A stretch of DNA of 63,869 nt from Acidobacteriota bacterium (GCA_016213775.1 JACQZR010000217.1:1-63869); one strand, 5' to 3'; positions 33,853 to 43,484 are shown, numbered from the stretch's first letter. A program made the numbers and translations. Notes: generated by a model not told the origin, from the sequence alone.

Positions 33853-35271
33853 TTACGGCTTCACCTGGCCACTGGGACCGACGAACTCCGGTTTCTTCTT
33901 CTCCGATTTCGCGCTCGACTTCTTGTTCTTCTTCGCGTCGAGCTTCTCTTTCACTTCGCGGGTTGTCGGGAGGAACGTCTCCATGTTCACCGGCATCTGC
34001 GGAACCTCGCCCGGATTCAGCGGCCTGACAAACCGCGGCGTCACTACCACCAGCAGTTCGTCCTGTGTCTTCTTTGCCGACCGGCTCTTGAACAACTGCC
34101 CCAGTATCGGGACGTCGCCGATAAAGGGGAACTTCGTCACGATGTTGGTGACGCGGTTGTCCATCAACCCGGCGATGGCGAACGATTCCCCGTCCTTGAG
34201 CTGCACTTCCGTTTCAGCGCGGCGAACCGCGATGGCCGGAATCAGGAAGCCCTGTAGCGTTACAGCGTTCGAGAAATCAAGCGAGCTGACTTCGGGGGAG
34301 ACCTTGAGATTGATTTTCTGATCGGCGCCAACCGTCGGCGTGAAGTTGAGCTGAATGCCGAACTTCTTGAACTGCACCGTGATGACCGGCGACACAGCGC
34401 CGCCGGTGGTGGTGGCGGTCATGGTGGGGAACGGGAACTCGCCCCCGGCGATGAAACTGGCTTCCTTGCCTTCGAGCGCGATGAGGTTGGGCTCGGCGAG
34501 AATCTGCAGCAGGTTCTGCTGCTGCATGGCACGAATGGTTGCGCCGATGTTCAAATCGGGCCGGAAGATAAACAGGTTCAGCAGGTCGGCGAAGTTGATG
34601 GTGGAATTGGAGAATTCCTGGTTCTCGAACTGAAGCTGGCTGAAGCGGGGAGATTGAAACTGTCCGGTGGTGAGGGCGCCAAGAACCTTGGGGTTGCGGC
34701 TGAAGAGGTTGAAGCCCAGCTCCGTTAAAGCAGAACGGTCGATGCTGGCGAACTTCACCTGCAACAGAATCTGACGCGGCTCGGTGGGCGGAGGGAGCGT
34801 CAGCATGTTCACCACCTGTTTGGAGAACGCAGCAGCGACGGCCTCCAGGCGCTTGCTCTCGGCGGCATCCTTGACGTTGCCGGTGAGGACGATTCTTTCA
34901 GCGTTGCCTGCGATGGTGACCCCCGGCAGCTTCCCTTGCACGTCTTTAAGAAGCGTGTCCGTGGCGGTGTTGTCCGGCTGCACGTTGATGTTGTAGCGAG
35001 CCGGAATAGCTCCGGTCTCCCAAATCACGAGCGTCGTTTTGCCGACGCTCTTGGCATTGACCATCACTTCGCGCGGCGAGACAACGACGGCATCGGCGAT
35101 CTTTTCCTCGGCAATCACCAGGCGGCTCAAGTCGCGTTCAAACTGCAGCAACTCGCCGCGGCCGACAAGGATGTTCATTTCCCGTACCGGCGCCGTTTGC
35201 GCGGTGAGCGCCACCGCGGCGAGCCATCCGGTGAAAATCAGTTTCCACATTCCACTGCCGTCCTTCTTCAT
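33853..35271 (-). CDS. cpaC: Tad outer-membrane secretin (CpaC/RcpA)
   Basis: The protein is 472 residues with a signal peptide (LIFTGWLAAVALTAQ). An N-terminal pilus-assembly domain follows (VRGELLQFERDLSRLV in sense: GRGELLQFERDL), then a BON-like part with VTIAGNAERIVLTGNVKDAA. The secretin core reads LAEPNLIALEGKEASFIAGG, EFPFP and FTPTV, and the end KTQDELLVVVTPRFVRPL is the family signature. It forms the pore for Flp pili. The last 35 residues are Lys-rich. An in-frame ATG at 35250 is a possible alternative start. Confidence 0.93.
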   Translation of the reverse strand: MKKDGSGMWKLIFTGWLAAVALTAQTAPVREMNILVGRGELLQFERDLSRLVIAEEKIADAVVVSPREVMVNAKSVGKTTLVIWETGAIPARYNINVQPDNTATDTLLKDVQGKLPGVTIAGNAERIVLTGNVKDAAESKRLEAVAAAFSKQVVNMLTLPPPTEPRQILLQVKFASIDRSALTELGFNLFSRNPKVLGALTTGQFQSPRFSQLQFENQEFSNSTINFADLLNLFIFRPDLNIGATIRAMQQQNLLQILAEPNLIALEGKEASFIAGGEFPFPTMTATTTGGAVSPVITVQFKKFGIQLNFTPTVGADQKINLKVSPEVSSLDFSNAVTLQGFLIPAIAVRRAETEVQLKDGESFAIAGLMDNRVTNIVTKFPFIGDVPILGQLFKSRSAKKTQDELLVVVTPRFVRPLNPGEVPQMPVNMETFLPTTREVKEKLDAKKNKKSSAKSEKKKPEFVGPSGQVKP

Positions 35272-35277
35272 TTCGCG

Positions 35278-36237
35278 CTACTGAAAAATCTCTTGCACGT
35301 GTTTGTTCCCGCGGAAGACATCGATGACATACCTGGGCTTCGGCGGTTCCTTGGGCTCTTCCTTAACCGGCTTGGGAGCGGGCGCCAATGTGCCGTCGGT
35401 AGCCATCACCACCGGCTGGCCGGCAGTAAGCTGTTTCCAGACTTCGTCGTTCTTCACGTTGGGAATCGGGCCGCCCTTGCCTCTGCGGCGCATCTTGTTA
35501 GGACCATCGCCGACATTGAGATCCGCGGCGGTAATCACCGGCTCGTTCTCCTGGTCGACGGCGGTATCCAGCGGGTTGCGAAGGGCGAGGCTGATCTTGC
35601 CCAACTGGCGGGCGAATTCGAGTTTGGCGGCCTGATCCGGGGTCACCAGCAAAGTGGCCGCGCGGCTCCCCGACGAGACAGGCGCAGGCTGCGCGCCTGG
35701 AGCACCAGTGATGGTTGCCTCTGTGTTGCGTCCCAATCCCATTACAGTCACGTTCTGCAGCAGGACTGTCGTGACGGCTTCGTTCATCGAACCGGTGCGA
35801 GTGAACAGCACATCGACATGCGAGCGGGGCTGGATCAAGCCGCCGGCGCCGCTGGAATCGGTAATGGGCACCGAGACCGCGCGCTTGCCCGGTTCAATGG
35901 TTGCGGCGAGCCCTTCAATGCCGCCATGGGTGCTGATCTTGTTGCTGACGAGAGGTTCGTTTTCATTGATAGGGTACAGAAGAACGCGGTCGGCGCCAAC
36001 GTTGGGGTCCATCAACGAGTTCTTCGGAAGGTCTTTTTCCGGCACGGAAATCAGCTTCATGTCGGCCTTCTTGAGCCGCGTGCCCGCGGCCATGTCCCGC
36101 GCCGCCGCAACCAGCTTCACCGTCTTTTCCGTTTTCGGGGCCACGGCCTTGGCGTACACAAACCAGCTCATGAGGAATGCAGCGACGAGGGCTGCTCCAA
36201 AGATCATGAGGATTTTTTGGCGGTCCAGATTACCCAT
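35278..36237 (-). CDS. cpaB: Pilus assembly protein CpaB/RcpC
   Basis: It is 319 residues with one N-terminal membrane anchor (ILMIFGAALVAAFLMSWFVY). The SAF domain with AARDMAAGTRLKKADMKLIS and KRAVSVPITDSSGAGGLIQP matches CpaB. The C-terminal half has LVTPDQAAKLEFARQLGKIS. RcpC/CpaB proteins sit in the periplasm and help the secretin. The gene starts 1 bp after the membrane-protein gene and 6 bp before the secretin gene, so all are in one operon. Confidence 0.9.
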   Translation of the reverse strand: MGNLDRQKILMIFGAALVAAFLMSWFVYAKAVAPKTEKTVKLVAAARDMAAGTRLKKADMKLISVPEKDLPKNSLMDPNVGADRVLLYPINENEPLVSNKISTHGGIEGLAATIEPGKRAVSVPITDSSGAGGLIQPRSHVDVLFTRTGSMNEAVTTVLLQNVTVMGLGRNTEATITGAPGAQPAPVSSGSRAATLLVTPDQAAKLEFARQLGKISLALRNPLDTAVDQENEPVITAADLNVGDGPNKMRRRGKGGPIPNVKNDEVWKQLTAGQPVVMATDGTLAPAPKPVKEEPKEPPKPRYVIDVFRGNKHVQEIFQ

Positions 36238-36238
36238 T

Positions 36239-37816
36239 TCAGTTCCTTCTCAATAACGTCGCCGTGCCGTCGCGATAAATCTGTTGCCAACCCCAATGCC
36301 GCAATCCATCCACCAGGGAATAGTTGTTGGGGAGCAACGCATGGGTGAATCCGAACTGAGACACCTGCTCCCGCCACCCGGGACGCGCTTCGATGAGGCG
36401 GATGTAGTCCTGCATAAACCCAACACCGTAGAAATCGCTCCTACCATCAAAGAATACTCTACGCCGGCCTGCGAACCGGTAGATCAGGTAACCGCCGTAC
36501 TTGTCCGGCGCCAGAATCCGGGCGTCAACGGGCAACTGTTCCACCGCCGCGGACGCCTGAACCGGGAATTCCCTTGGGGAGAAGCCGGTCTGGGCGGCAA
36601 TCGCGGGCGCCTGTAAGAGCACGAAGGCCAGCGTCACCGCGGCGGCGCCGGCAGCGTACCCGCCACATTGTACTTCAAGGGCGCGGAATCTTTCTGAATA
36701 TGCGAGCGCGGTATCGAGCCGGCGGCGCAGCTTTGCGGTAACATCCCACCGTCGCAAGGCTGCGGTGATCGCGCCATTGCCCAACGGCAACACCAGCAGG
36801 CCGAGCAGCGGCAGCCCGCGCGCCGATCGCAACGACATCACCAATACCCCGCAGCACAGCAGGAAATGGTCGGCGCGCCGGTTGCCCAGCGTCAGCGGTA
36901 TGGCCAGCATTGCCAACGCCACCGTCAGGATCACCTGACCTGCCCCTGCGGCGTGGAAGTTGAATGACTGGAACTCGCCGATTCTCGCCAGCAGTTCCCC
37001 GTTGGAAAGATACGCAAAGACATGTATGTGGAGCTGATGTCCGTATGGATTGACGAACGTGCCCGCAACGGCAATTAATAAGAAGTGTAAAAAAGGAAGC
37101 GGACGGCGATGAGGGCCGTCCCAAAGCAGCCCTGACAGCCATGCGCCGCAGGCGTATGCAGCCGCCATCAAAGGAAGAAGAATGAAGCTTCCGTGGGTAT
37201 TGGCCCAGAGGGCGCTACCGCCAAAAACCGTCACGGCCAGCGGCAGGGTGACTGTTCGCATGCGCTCCAACAGGCACAACGCGGCTACAGCCAGCAGCCA
37301 TCCGAAGACGTGCGGCCGTGCTAGCCAGTGGAGACTGAGGGTTGTCAACATGGGGGCTGCCATGGCGCAGGCGATAAAGAAGTTCCCACCGCAGGCCCAA
37401 TGCAGTTGAAACCAGACCCAGACGGCGGCGCTTCCGGCAACAGCATAAAGCAGCGCCACACCCTTGAGCCCGTTCCAGCCATGCACTGCGCCCATCGCCA
37501 CGTCCGCGCACCATTCCCACGCAAACCACACTTGGCCGGATTTGGTGAAGGAGTACGGATCGGACGGCGGCAGTTGCTTCCCGGCCAATATCGCTTCCCC
37601 ATTGCGGACATGCCAGCCGGTATCGGAATCGCGAAACAGCTTTTCCGGTCCGTCCCCTAAGAATAAGGAGATGAACAAGGCGACTACCGAAACGAGCATT
37701 GCCGCATCGGGCAGGCAAAGGGAAACAAACACCCTGCCCACCACGCTGGAGCCGGTGCTGGTGTTTGTCACCGCCCGCGATCCAGGCTTGTCCCTGGGGA
37801 CTTGGATGTTGGCCAA
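36239..37816 (-). CDS. Polytopic membrane protein inside the tad operon
   Basis: The product is 525 residues with 10 or more membrane segments (for example DAAMLVSVVALFISLFLG, ALLYAVAGSAAVWVWFQ and LLIAVAGTFVNPYGHQLHIH). Near the N-terminus it reads RDSDTGWHVRNGEAILAG, then SDPYSFTKSGQVWFAWEW, close to the acidic first loop of GT-C type lipid-linked glycosyltransferases. The C-terminal outer domain has VDARILAPDKYGGYLIYRF and VFFDGRSDFYG. A sugar-transfer role, perhaps on pilin or another surface target, is plausible but unproved. It lies 10 bp downstream of the pilin gene. Confidence 0.7.
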   Translation of the reverse strand: MANIQVPRDKPGSRAVTNTSTGSSVVGRVFVSLCLPDAAMLVSVVALFISLFLGDGPEKLFRDSDTGWHVRNGEAILAGKQLPPSDPYSFTKSGQVWFAWEWCADVAMGAVHGWNGLKGVALLYAVAGSAAVWVWFQLHWACGGNFFIACAMAAPMLTTLSLHWLARPHVFGWLLAVAALCLLERMRTVTLPLAVTVFGGSALWANTHGSFILLPLMAAAYACGAWLSGLLWDGPHRRPLPFLHFLLIAVAGTFVNPYGHQLHIHVFAYLSNGELLARIGEFQSFNFHAAGAGQVILTVALAMLAIPLTLGNRRADHFLLCCGVLVMSLRSARGLPLLGLLVLPLGNGAITAALRRWDVTAKLRRRLDTALAYSERFRALEVQCGGYAAGAAAVTLAFVLLQAPAIAAQTGFSPREFPVQASAAVEQLPVDARILAPDKYGGYLIYRFAGRRRVFFDGRSDFYGVGFMQDYIRLIEARPGWREQVSQFGFTHALLPNNYSLVDGLRHWGWQQIYRDGTATLLRRN

Positions 37817-37826
37817 CGCCGGCTAC

Positions 37827-38012
37827 TTACTGGCCGGATGCGCCAATGCTGGTAAGACCCTGCGTGATACTCGAATAGAGGCTCACGATGGCGGTGGAAA
37901 GCTGGTTGACCGTGGTGATCAGCGCAAGGCCAACCGCAGCCACAATTAGTGCGTATTCGACGAGATCCTGGCCCTGTTCCTGTTTCCAGAGCCTCAGAAA
38001 GAACTTCTTCAT
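37827..38012 (-). CDS. flp: Flp/Fap type IVb pilin
   Basis: The 61-residue prepilin reads MKKFFLRLWKQEQGQDLVEY and then a hydrophobic helix ALIVAAVGLALITTVNQL. Cleavage after Gly14 gives a mature start QDLVEYALIVA, with Glu at +5 and Tyr at +6, the Flp hallmark. It has a good ribosome site (GAAGGAG) close to the ATG. It is the main pilus subunit and the first product of the tad block proper. The prepilin peptidase (TadV/CpaA) needed for cleavage is not in the window. Confidence 0.95.
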   Translation of the reverse strand: MKKFFLRLWKQEQGQDLVEYALIVAAVGLALITTVNQLSTAIVSLYSSITQGLTSIGASGQ

Positions 38013-38034
38013 ATACTACTCCTTCAGAAAAGAC

Positions 38035-39042
38035 TTATTCGGTGACCGCCAACGTTACGCGTTGCTGCGTAGGGGGCTTGCTTTCCACGCCAGCCACCGC
38101 CTGCCAGACCTTCCATGCCATGAACCGGAAAGCCGACTGCTTCTTCTGAGGACGCGCGGGGATACTGACGGTTGACTTGCCTTCTAACGAGGCTAAAACT
38201 TCCATATTCTTCAAAGCGGGCAAATAATTCCGGTCGTAGCCGAGCGCCGCTGCCAGCTCCTGGCGAGCTTCGGCGTACTGACCCTGATCAATTAAGACGG
38301 CGGCGAGATTGGTGTGCGCGGCGGCTGGCGTTCCCGCCTGCGACCATTGTTTGAGAGCTTCCTGACGGTCGGCCGCCGACCCTTCGCGCATCAGCGCCAA
38401 TCCCAGGTTGTTGCGTGCGGTATGCATTGCGGGATCGAAGGCAAGCGCACGGCGGAACTCCTCGATCGCTTCCGGGCGCTTGTCCTGCATCAGCAAATTG
38501 TACCCTAGATTATTGTGGAGCTTGGCATTGGACGGATTTAGGGCGAGCGCGGCACGGTGCGCGCTTTCGGCACGAGGAAGGTCGCCAAGTTGATCGCGCA
38601 GGATGCCGAGCCAAGCCGGCAGGTCGGAATTCTTCGGAGGATGAGCGGCAAGGAAGCGGTCGATCAGATCGGCGGCCTGTCGAGTGGAATTCTGCTCCTG
38701 CAACGTCTGCGCAAGCAAAAGAACGACGCGCGCGTTGTCGGGGAACCGGTCAAGCGCCAACCGGTAGTGCTCGACGGCGAGTTCGGTGTGGCCAAGTTGC
38801 CGGTAGTGGGCGGCCAACTGCAACCGCGGTTCGAGGTTCTGCGGATCGGCGGACATCTTTTCGCGCAGAGCCTTCACGACAAGGTCGCCCTCCCCTGCGT
38901 CTACTGCGTTATCGATCTGGCGCTGCATGGCTGGCTGCGTGCGCGGTGTGTTCCTCCGTGCCGCGCTGAGATCAGCATGATGGCGGGAACACGTCGATGC
39001 CAGCAGCAGAGGTGCAACTCCGGCCCAGAGAATTCGCTTCAT
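38035..39042 (-). CDS. TPR protein, TadD-like
   Basis: The protein is 335 residues. A short export signal (RILWAGVAPLLLASTCSRHH) might be a lipoprotein signal, although STC is not an ideal lipobox. At least five TPR units follow (AVEHYRLALDRFPDNARVVL, AESAHRAALALNPSNAKLHN, AIEEFRRALAFDPAMHTARN). TadD proteins of other Tad loci are TPR lipoproteins that help the secretin, so its place just before the pilin fits. It overlaps the DUF192 gene by 4 bp (ATGA). Confidence 0.83.
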   Translation of the reverse strand: MKRILWAGVAPLLLASTCSRHHADLSAARRNTPRTQPAMQRQIDNAVDAGEGDLVVKALREKMSADPQNLEPRLQLAAHYRQLGHTELAVEHYRLALDRFPDNARVVLLLAQTLQEQNSTRQAADLIDRFLAAHPPKNSDLPAWLGILRDQLGDLPRAESAHRAALALNPSNAKLHNNLGYNLLMQDKRPEAIEEFRRALAFDPAMHTARNNLGLALMREGSAADRQEALKQWSQAGTPAAAHTNLAAVLIDQGQYAEARQELAAALGYDRNYLPALKNMEVLASLEGKSTVSIPARPQKKQSAFRFMAWKVWQAVAGVESKPPTQQRVTLAVTE

Positions 39043-39395
39043 ACGATCTTTTCAAACTCCAGTTGATCCCCCGCCGCGGTGGACGTGGCCGCAGCCATGC
39101 CGGATGGGAGTTCCAGGACCGAGTGTGCCAACAAGCATGCGGAGATGCGGCGTTTGGGCATTCGCGGGCGGAGTTTCAACACCTTTTTAGTCTTGCTCAG
39201 GTACAACACGTCGATCTCAAATTTCATTCCGAAGGTGTGGACCGCTTCGCAGGGCACAATCCACAACCCTTCTCCGGGCCGCAACGCTTCATGCTTCAGC
39301 AAGCCAGTCCGCCTGGTCGCACTTGTATCGGCGACATCCGCGGCTTCGGCTACAACCGTGCCTCGCGTCACATTCCGCACACGAATCTTCGGCAA
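39039..39395 (-). CDS. DUF192 family protein
   Basis: It is 118 residues. The segment RTGLLKHEALRPGEGLWIVP and FGMKFEIDVLYLSKTKKVLK are the typical DUF192 core, a small beta-barrel often seen next to Tad loci and secretion genes. There is no signal peptide, unlike many relatives. The biochemical role of the family is not established. It is the first gene of the run that goes on through the TPR and pilin genes. Confidence 0.88.
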   Translation of the reverse strand: MPKIRVRNVTRGTVVAEAADVADTSATRRTGLLKHEALRPGEGLWIVPCEAVHTFGMKFEIDVLYLSKTKKVLKLRPRMPKRRISACLLAHSVLELPSGMAAATSTAAGDQLEFEKIV

Positions 39396-39471
39396 GTCTC
39401 TGTTTAACCCGCCTTCCTTGAATTTGTTTCGGCCAGTGCAACTTCCAAGGCCCGGAAGGGTTTAGACTAGC

Positions 39472-39495
39472 GAATTGAAGCCCTCTTTGCAATTC
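39472..39495. promoter_or_regulatory. Inverted repeat upstream of the propeller gene
   Basis: GAATTG and CAATTC form a perfect 6-bp inverted repeat with a 12-base spacer, 24 bases before ATG 39519. It could be an operator in the 123-bp divergent gap between the DUF192 and propeller genes. No regulator can be named. Confidence 0.3.
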
Positions 39496-39518
39496 ACCGG
39501 AGTCACATTTCTGAGTCT

Positions 39519-42380
39519 ATGAAGAAGTCTTGTTTGCTTCTGGGATTAGTCGCTTGTTTTTCAAGTGTTTGCACATTTGGCCAGTCGGTCGGCCGGACGT
39601 TCGGTTCAACGGTGCAATTGGGTGGAACCCCGACTGACGTTGTGCTGGACGAACCGCGAGGCCGGCTGTATCTGGTGAACAGCGCCGCCAACCGTGTGGA
39701 TATCTTCGACTACAACGAGCAGGCAGTCGTCGGGTCCTACCCCACCGGCACAACCCCCCTCGCTGCCGCGATGTCGATGGAGGGCGATTATCTCTATATC
39801 ACCAACAACGGCACTGCCACGATCACAGTGATCGACCTCGAGTTGGGCGGCGTGGTACAAACTGTGAGCCTGCCGGCCAAACCGGAAGGGATCGAAGTGG
39901 GCGTTGACGGCCGCGTTCTGATCAGCACCGGCGGTACCGGTACAAACAACACCAACAACACCCTACTGCTCTTCGATCGCACGCAGACCTCGCAGAATCA
40001 GGTTCAGCCCGTTCAATTCCCTCCGCCTCCGCCCACGCCCGCCGGTCAGCCCGTCGCCACCACCCGCATCATCACGCCATTCCGCGGCAAGTTGATTCGC
40101 ACCCCGGATGGCCGCTTCATCATCGGGCTGAGCACCATCAACAACAACTCCCAGTCCGTCGTTTACCTCTACGAAGTCTTTTCCGGTACCATCCTCAACA
40201 GCCGTACTGTCACAGGCCAATCCACCGTTCTCTCCATGGCTCCCGACGGCGCTACGTTTATGGCCGGCTTTACCCTGTACAACACGCAGACGCTCCAGGC
40301 GATGGGCCAGCAGAGCCCCGCCAACATGCCGTTTCTGTTTGCCGGCAACTTCAACACCCTTCAAAATATTGGCGGCAGCGTGTTCAGCGCCGACGGCACT
40401 ACGTTGTACTCCGCCTTTAACGCTGCTCCCTTTACCCAGCCTCCCACGCGCACGCAGGCATCCACCCTTCTGATTTCCAACCCCACCAACCTCACTGTGA
40501 AGCTCGGCATCAAGATTCCCGAAAGCATCGTCGCCAAGATGGTGATCACTTCGGACGGCACCAACGCGTTCGGCCTGTCCGAATCGGGGATGATCTACCT
40601 GCCGCTGTCCACTCTGTACGACTATCCCATCCTGCAGCCGGAAACGACCATGGTGTTTCTGGCCAACAACGACTGCAACAAGGGGATTGCACGAGCCACC
40701 GTGCGGATCAACAACCTCGGCAACGGGCGCCTCACCTACAGCGTGCCAAACCTGGGCGCGGCGCTATCGGCGCAGATTGCCAGCGGCGTAGCGCCTTCGC
40801 AGATCACGTTTGTCATGGATCCGGGCCGGTCTGGCGTCACGCGGCAGGCGGGAACCAACCTGTATACCGGCAGCGCTACGAACACGGGGACGGCGATTAA
40901 CGTCAACTTGGCGTCGCTGGATGCAATCAACATCCCGAACACGATTCGCATCTACATGAACTACCGGCTTACGGATCAGCGGGGCCAGATATTCCCTATC
41001 CCCACCACGCCAAACAACAGCACCACGGGAACCGAAGGCTTGCGTGACATCGTGTACGATTCTCTGCGCAACCGGGTCTACGTGACGAATTCGGGCTACA
41101 ACCGCATCGAGGTCTTCGATACCCGCCGCCAGACCTTCCTGGAGCCGATCCCCGTTGGGCAATTGCCCCATCAGATGGCGCTTTCGACTGACTCCACTAC
41201 GCTCTACATCGGCAACACCGGTGGCGAGTCTATTTCGATCGTGGACCTGGATTTGGGCCGGGTCGTGGGCGACGTGCCCTTCCCCCCGATCCCGCGCGCC
41301 GGCAACGCCAACATCACCTCGGTGTGGGCGATGGCCTACGGTTTGTCCGGCTTGCAGTTCATCATGACCAACGGAACGCAGTGGCGGCTACTGGGAGGAT
41401 CGGCTACACTCCGCGCGACCAACACTGTCACGCCGGCGGCGATCCCGTTCCCGCAGTCGATGATGGCCACCCCGGGATACGACTACGTATTCACGTTGGC
41501 AGGCAACGGAGCAGGCTATCTGTATAACGCTCTGATTGATAGCTACGTTACTACAAAACAGTTGTTCAGCAATCCGATTCAGAGCTACTACGGACCGATC
41601 TCGGCATCCGCTGACGCATCGTACTTTCTCGCCAATGGACTTATCCTCAATACTTCGCTGACTGTCGTAGGCGGGGCCGAACGCCCTGGCACGATTCAGA
41701 TAGGACCGCCACCCGGTCCGGGGCAGCCGCCTACGCAAACGGTAGTCAGCGGCGGCGAGCGGAACATCGCGGCGACGGCATCGGCCAACCAGTCGACCTT
41801 CGTGCGGCTTACAACCCCAGTTCGGCAGGCCATCAACTCGGTTACTCGAGACGAAGTCCGCACGACGCTGGAGTCCATCAATCTTCGCACTGGGGCAGAG
41901 TCGCTGGTGGGGATCGTTCCGGAGAATCCGCCAGTGAGCGTCTTCAACACGCAGCGCGCCAACGTACCGGTCCGTCAGATGGTGGTGGACAGCGGCGGCA
42001 CGGCATACATCCTTACGTTGTCCGGCCTGTCCGTGGTTCCCACCAGTTCCCCGGTGAAGCCTGCCATACCGACAGGCGCTCGCGGGGTGGTGAACTCGCA
42101 GGACTTGTCGACGAGCTTCAAACCTGGTTCCTTCATCACAATTAACGGGACGAACCTGTCCACTGCAGCCGTTGCTGACACGCTACCACCGCCCACGGTG
42201 CTGGGGGGAGCCTGCGTGGTGTTCAACGACGTCGCCTTGCCGCTGCTGCAAACGTCGCCGACGCAGATTTCGGCACAGATTCCGACAGATACGGTACGGC
42301 CTGGCCTCAATGTGGTGAGGGTGGTATCCCTGGCGAACGCACTGAGCAGTGACCCTATCGTGGTGACAGTGCAGCGCTAG
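39519..42380 (+). CDS. Secreted YncE-like beta-propeller with TIGR03437-type end
   Basis: The 953-residue protein has a signal peptide (MKKSCLLLGLVACFSSVCTF). Two propeller halves have YncE/NHL-like blades (VDIFDYNEQAVVGSYPTGTT, ITVIDLELGGVVQTV; then IEVFDTRRQTFLEPIPVGQL, ISIVDLDLGRVVGDV). The C-terminal 95 residues (FKPGSFITINGTNLSTAAV, VLGGACVVFNDVALPLLQTS, PTQISAQIP) form the TIGR03437-like domain that is mostly restricted to Solibacter relatives. It is probably a surface or extracellular protein, and no enzyme motif is seen. It is divergent from the tad operon. Confidence 0.88.
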   Translation: MKKSCLLLGLVACFSSVCTFGQSVGRTFGSTVQLGGTPTDVVLDEPRGRLYLVNSAANRVDIFDYNEQAVVGSYPTGTTPLAAAMSMEGDYLYITNNGTATITVIDLELGGVVQTVSLPAKPEGIEVGVDGRVLISTGGTGTNNTNNTLLLFDRTQTSQNQVQPVQFPPPPPTPAGQPVATTRIITPFRGKLIRTPDGRFIIGLSTINNNSQSVVYLYEVFSGTILNSRTVTGQSTVLSMAPDGATFMAGFTLYNTQTLQAMGQQSPANMPFLFAGNFNTLQNIGGSVFSADGTTLYSAFNAAPFTQPPTRTQASTLLISNPTNLTVKLGIKIPESIVAKMVITSDGTNAFGLSESGMIYLPLSTLYDYPILQPETTMVFLANNDCNKGIARATVRINNLGNGRLTYSVPNLGAALSAQIASGVAPSQITFVMDPGRSGVTRQAGTNLYTGSATNTGTAINVNLASLDAINIPNTIRIYMNYRLTDQRGQIFPIPTTPNNSTTGTEGLRDIVYDSLRNRVYVTNSGYNRIEVFDTRRQTFLEPIPVGQLPHQMALSTDSTTLYIGNTGGESISIVDLDLGRVVGDVPFPPIPRAGNANITSVWAMAYGLSGLQFIMTNGTQWRLLGGSATLRATNTVTPAAIPFPQSMMATPGYDYVFTLAGNGAGYLYNALIDSYVTTKQLFSNPIQSYYGPISASADASYFLANGLILNTSLTVVGGAERPGTIQIGPPPGPGQPPTQTVVSGGERNIAATASANQSTFVRLTTPVRQAINSVTRDEVRTTLESINLRTGAESLVGIVPENPPVSVFNTQRANVPVRQMVVDSGGTAYILTLSGLSVVPTSSPVKPAIPTGARGVVNSQDLSTSFKPGSFITINGTNLSTAAVADTLPPPTVLGGACVVFNDVALPLLQTSPTQISAQIPTDTVRPGLNVVRVVSLANALSSDPIVVTVQR

Positions 42381-42406
42381 GTGGATTTCGGGGCGGCGCA
42401 CTGCTC

Positions 42407-42432
42407 AAAACATTTTCTTCTAAGAATGTTTT
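42407..42432. terminator. AT-rich hairpin after the propeller gene
   Basis: AAAACATTTTCTT and AAGAATGTTTT pair with a two-base bulge around a short loop, 26 bases after the stop. It may end transcription, though it lacks a GC-rich stem. The rest of the 181-bp gap should hold the promoter of the PEP-CTERM gene. Confidence 0.4.
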
Positions 42433-42561
42433 CGCCTGCAAACTAGTGTATCCACATGAGAACCGTTACGTAAGTACTGGGACCACGATTGTTTTCTCTT
42501 GTCAGACGTACTGGACCCTGTTAAGATTAGGTTGTCTTTTCACAATACAACGGAGGGAACT

Positions 42562-43461
42562 GTGAAGCTACTGGCTATAGTCAGCATCGCAGCTAGTGTG
42601 TTTGTGGGAGAGGCCAACGCGACCTCTTTCCTTAACGTGGCTAATGGGGTCTGGAGTTCCGGATTGAACACAGGTGCCAATCCGCTCACCGGCGGCGCCG
42701 TCGACCCCCACTATGTCCTTATCTCTATACCTGCCGGCTGCACCCTCGCCGACCCCACTTGCCTGGAGTCGGCTGGGAACCTATTCGGCCCGGCTGCTTA
42801 CGTGGTGATGGGCTCCGACCCGCTCGCCGCGGGATCTTCAAACACCGGCGTCCAGCCGCTGGGCGGAACATGGGTCATTGGTAACGCGAATACATCGCAG
42901 TGGATCGGACCGAAGGGCGATCAGGTGGGCCCGGCGAATCCCGATCCTTTCAGCCCGGGCACGCCCCCTGGCACCTTCCCCAACCTCGGGACTTATCCCG
43001 TGGGCGGTTCGGATACCAACGCTCTCTTCATCTACCGCCTCATATTTAGCCTCACCAGTCTGAATATGCTCCCCAGTTCAGCGACGGTGACGCTTGGGTG
43101 GTTGAGCGACGACAAAGACAACGGGTTGTCGCCCACCGACCCCAACTACAAGGCCTCATCTATCCGTGTTTGCACCAACGCCGGGGCTCCTGGGGAATCC
43201 TGCCAGGCGGTCACGAACTCGGGCAATGATGGCTTCGGGGCGAACGCGCTCACCCAGGTGACCATCGGACCCCAGTACTTCAGCGACGGGCTCTTAGCGC
43301 TGGATTTCCTCGTCTACAACCGCCCTCTGGTGGGCTACGACCCGTCCGGGCTGCGTGTGGAGATCCTCAGCGCCGATGCCACCCAGCTTCCCGAACCCGG
43401 CACATTGGCCATGCTCGGACTTGGTCTGACCGGTATTCTAGTTCTTCGCCGCAAGCGCTAA
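42562..43461 (+). CDS. PEP-CTERM sorting-domain protein
   Basis: It is 299 residues from GTG 42562, chosen because a GGAGGG site lies 5-10 bases upstream and a signal peptide follows (LLAIVSIAASVFVGEANA). The C-terminus LPEPGTLAMLGLGLTGILVL then RRKR is the complete PEP-CTERM signal (PEP motif, hydrophobic helix, basic tail) that exosortase EpsH cleaves at the inner membrane. The middle part (NPLTGGAVDPHYVLISIPAG) is of unknown fold. No exosortase gene is in the window. Confidence 0.88.
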   Translation: MKLLAIVSIAASVFVGEANATSFLNVANGVWSSGLNTGANPLTGGAVDPHYVLISIPAGCTLADPTCLESAGNLFGPAAYVVMGSDPLAAGSSNTGVQPLGGTWVIGNANTSQWIGPKGDQVGPANPDPFSPGTPPGTFPNLGTYPVGGSDTNALFIYRLIFSLTSLNMLPSSATVTLGWLSDDKDNGLSPTDPNYKASSIRVCTNAGAPGESCQAVTNSGNDGFGANALTQVTIGPQYFSDGLLALDFLVYNRPLVGYDPSGLRVEILSADATQLPEPGTLAMLGLGLTGILVLRRKR

Positions 43462-43484
43462 CCTCCGAGAGGCTTGTGACAGGG

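Noticed and set aside
34936-36348. 470-codon plus-strand frame over the secretin and cpaB genes
   Set aside because: Antisense shadow with His/Arg-rich content, no start signal.
42562-43461. Exosortase locus next to the PEP-CTERM gene
   Set aside because: The neighbours are a propeller, an anti-sigma factor and a sigma factor; no EpsH-like membrane protein is present.
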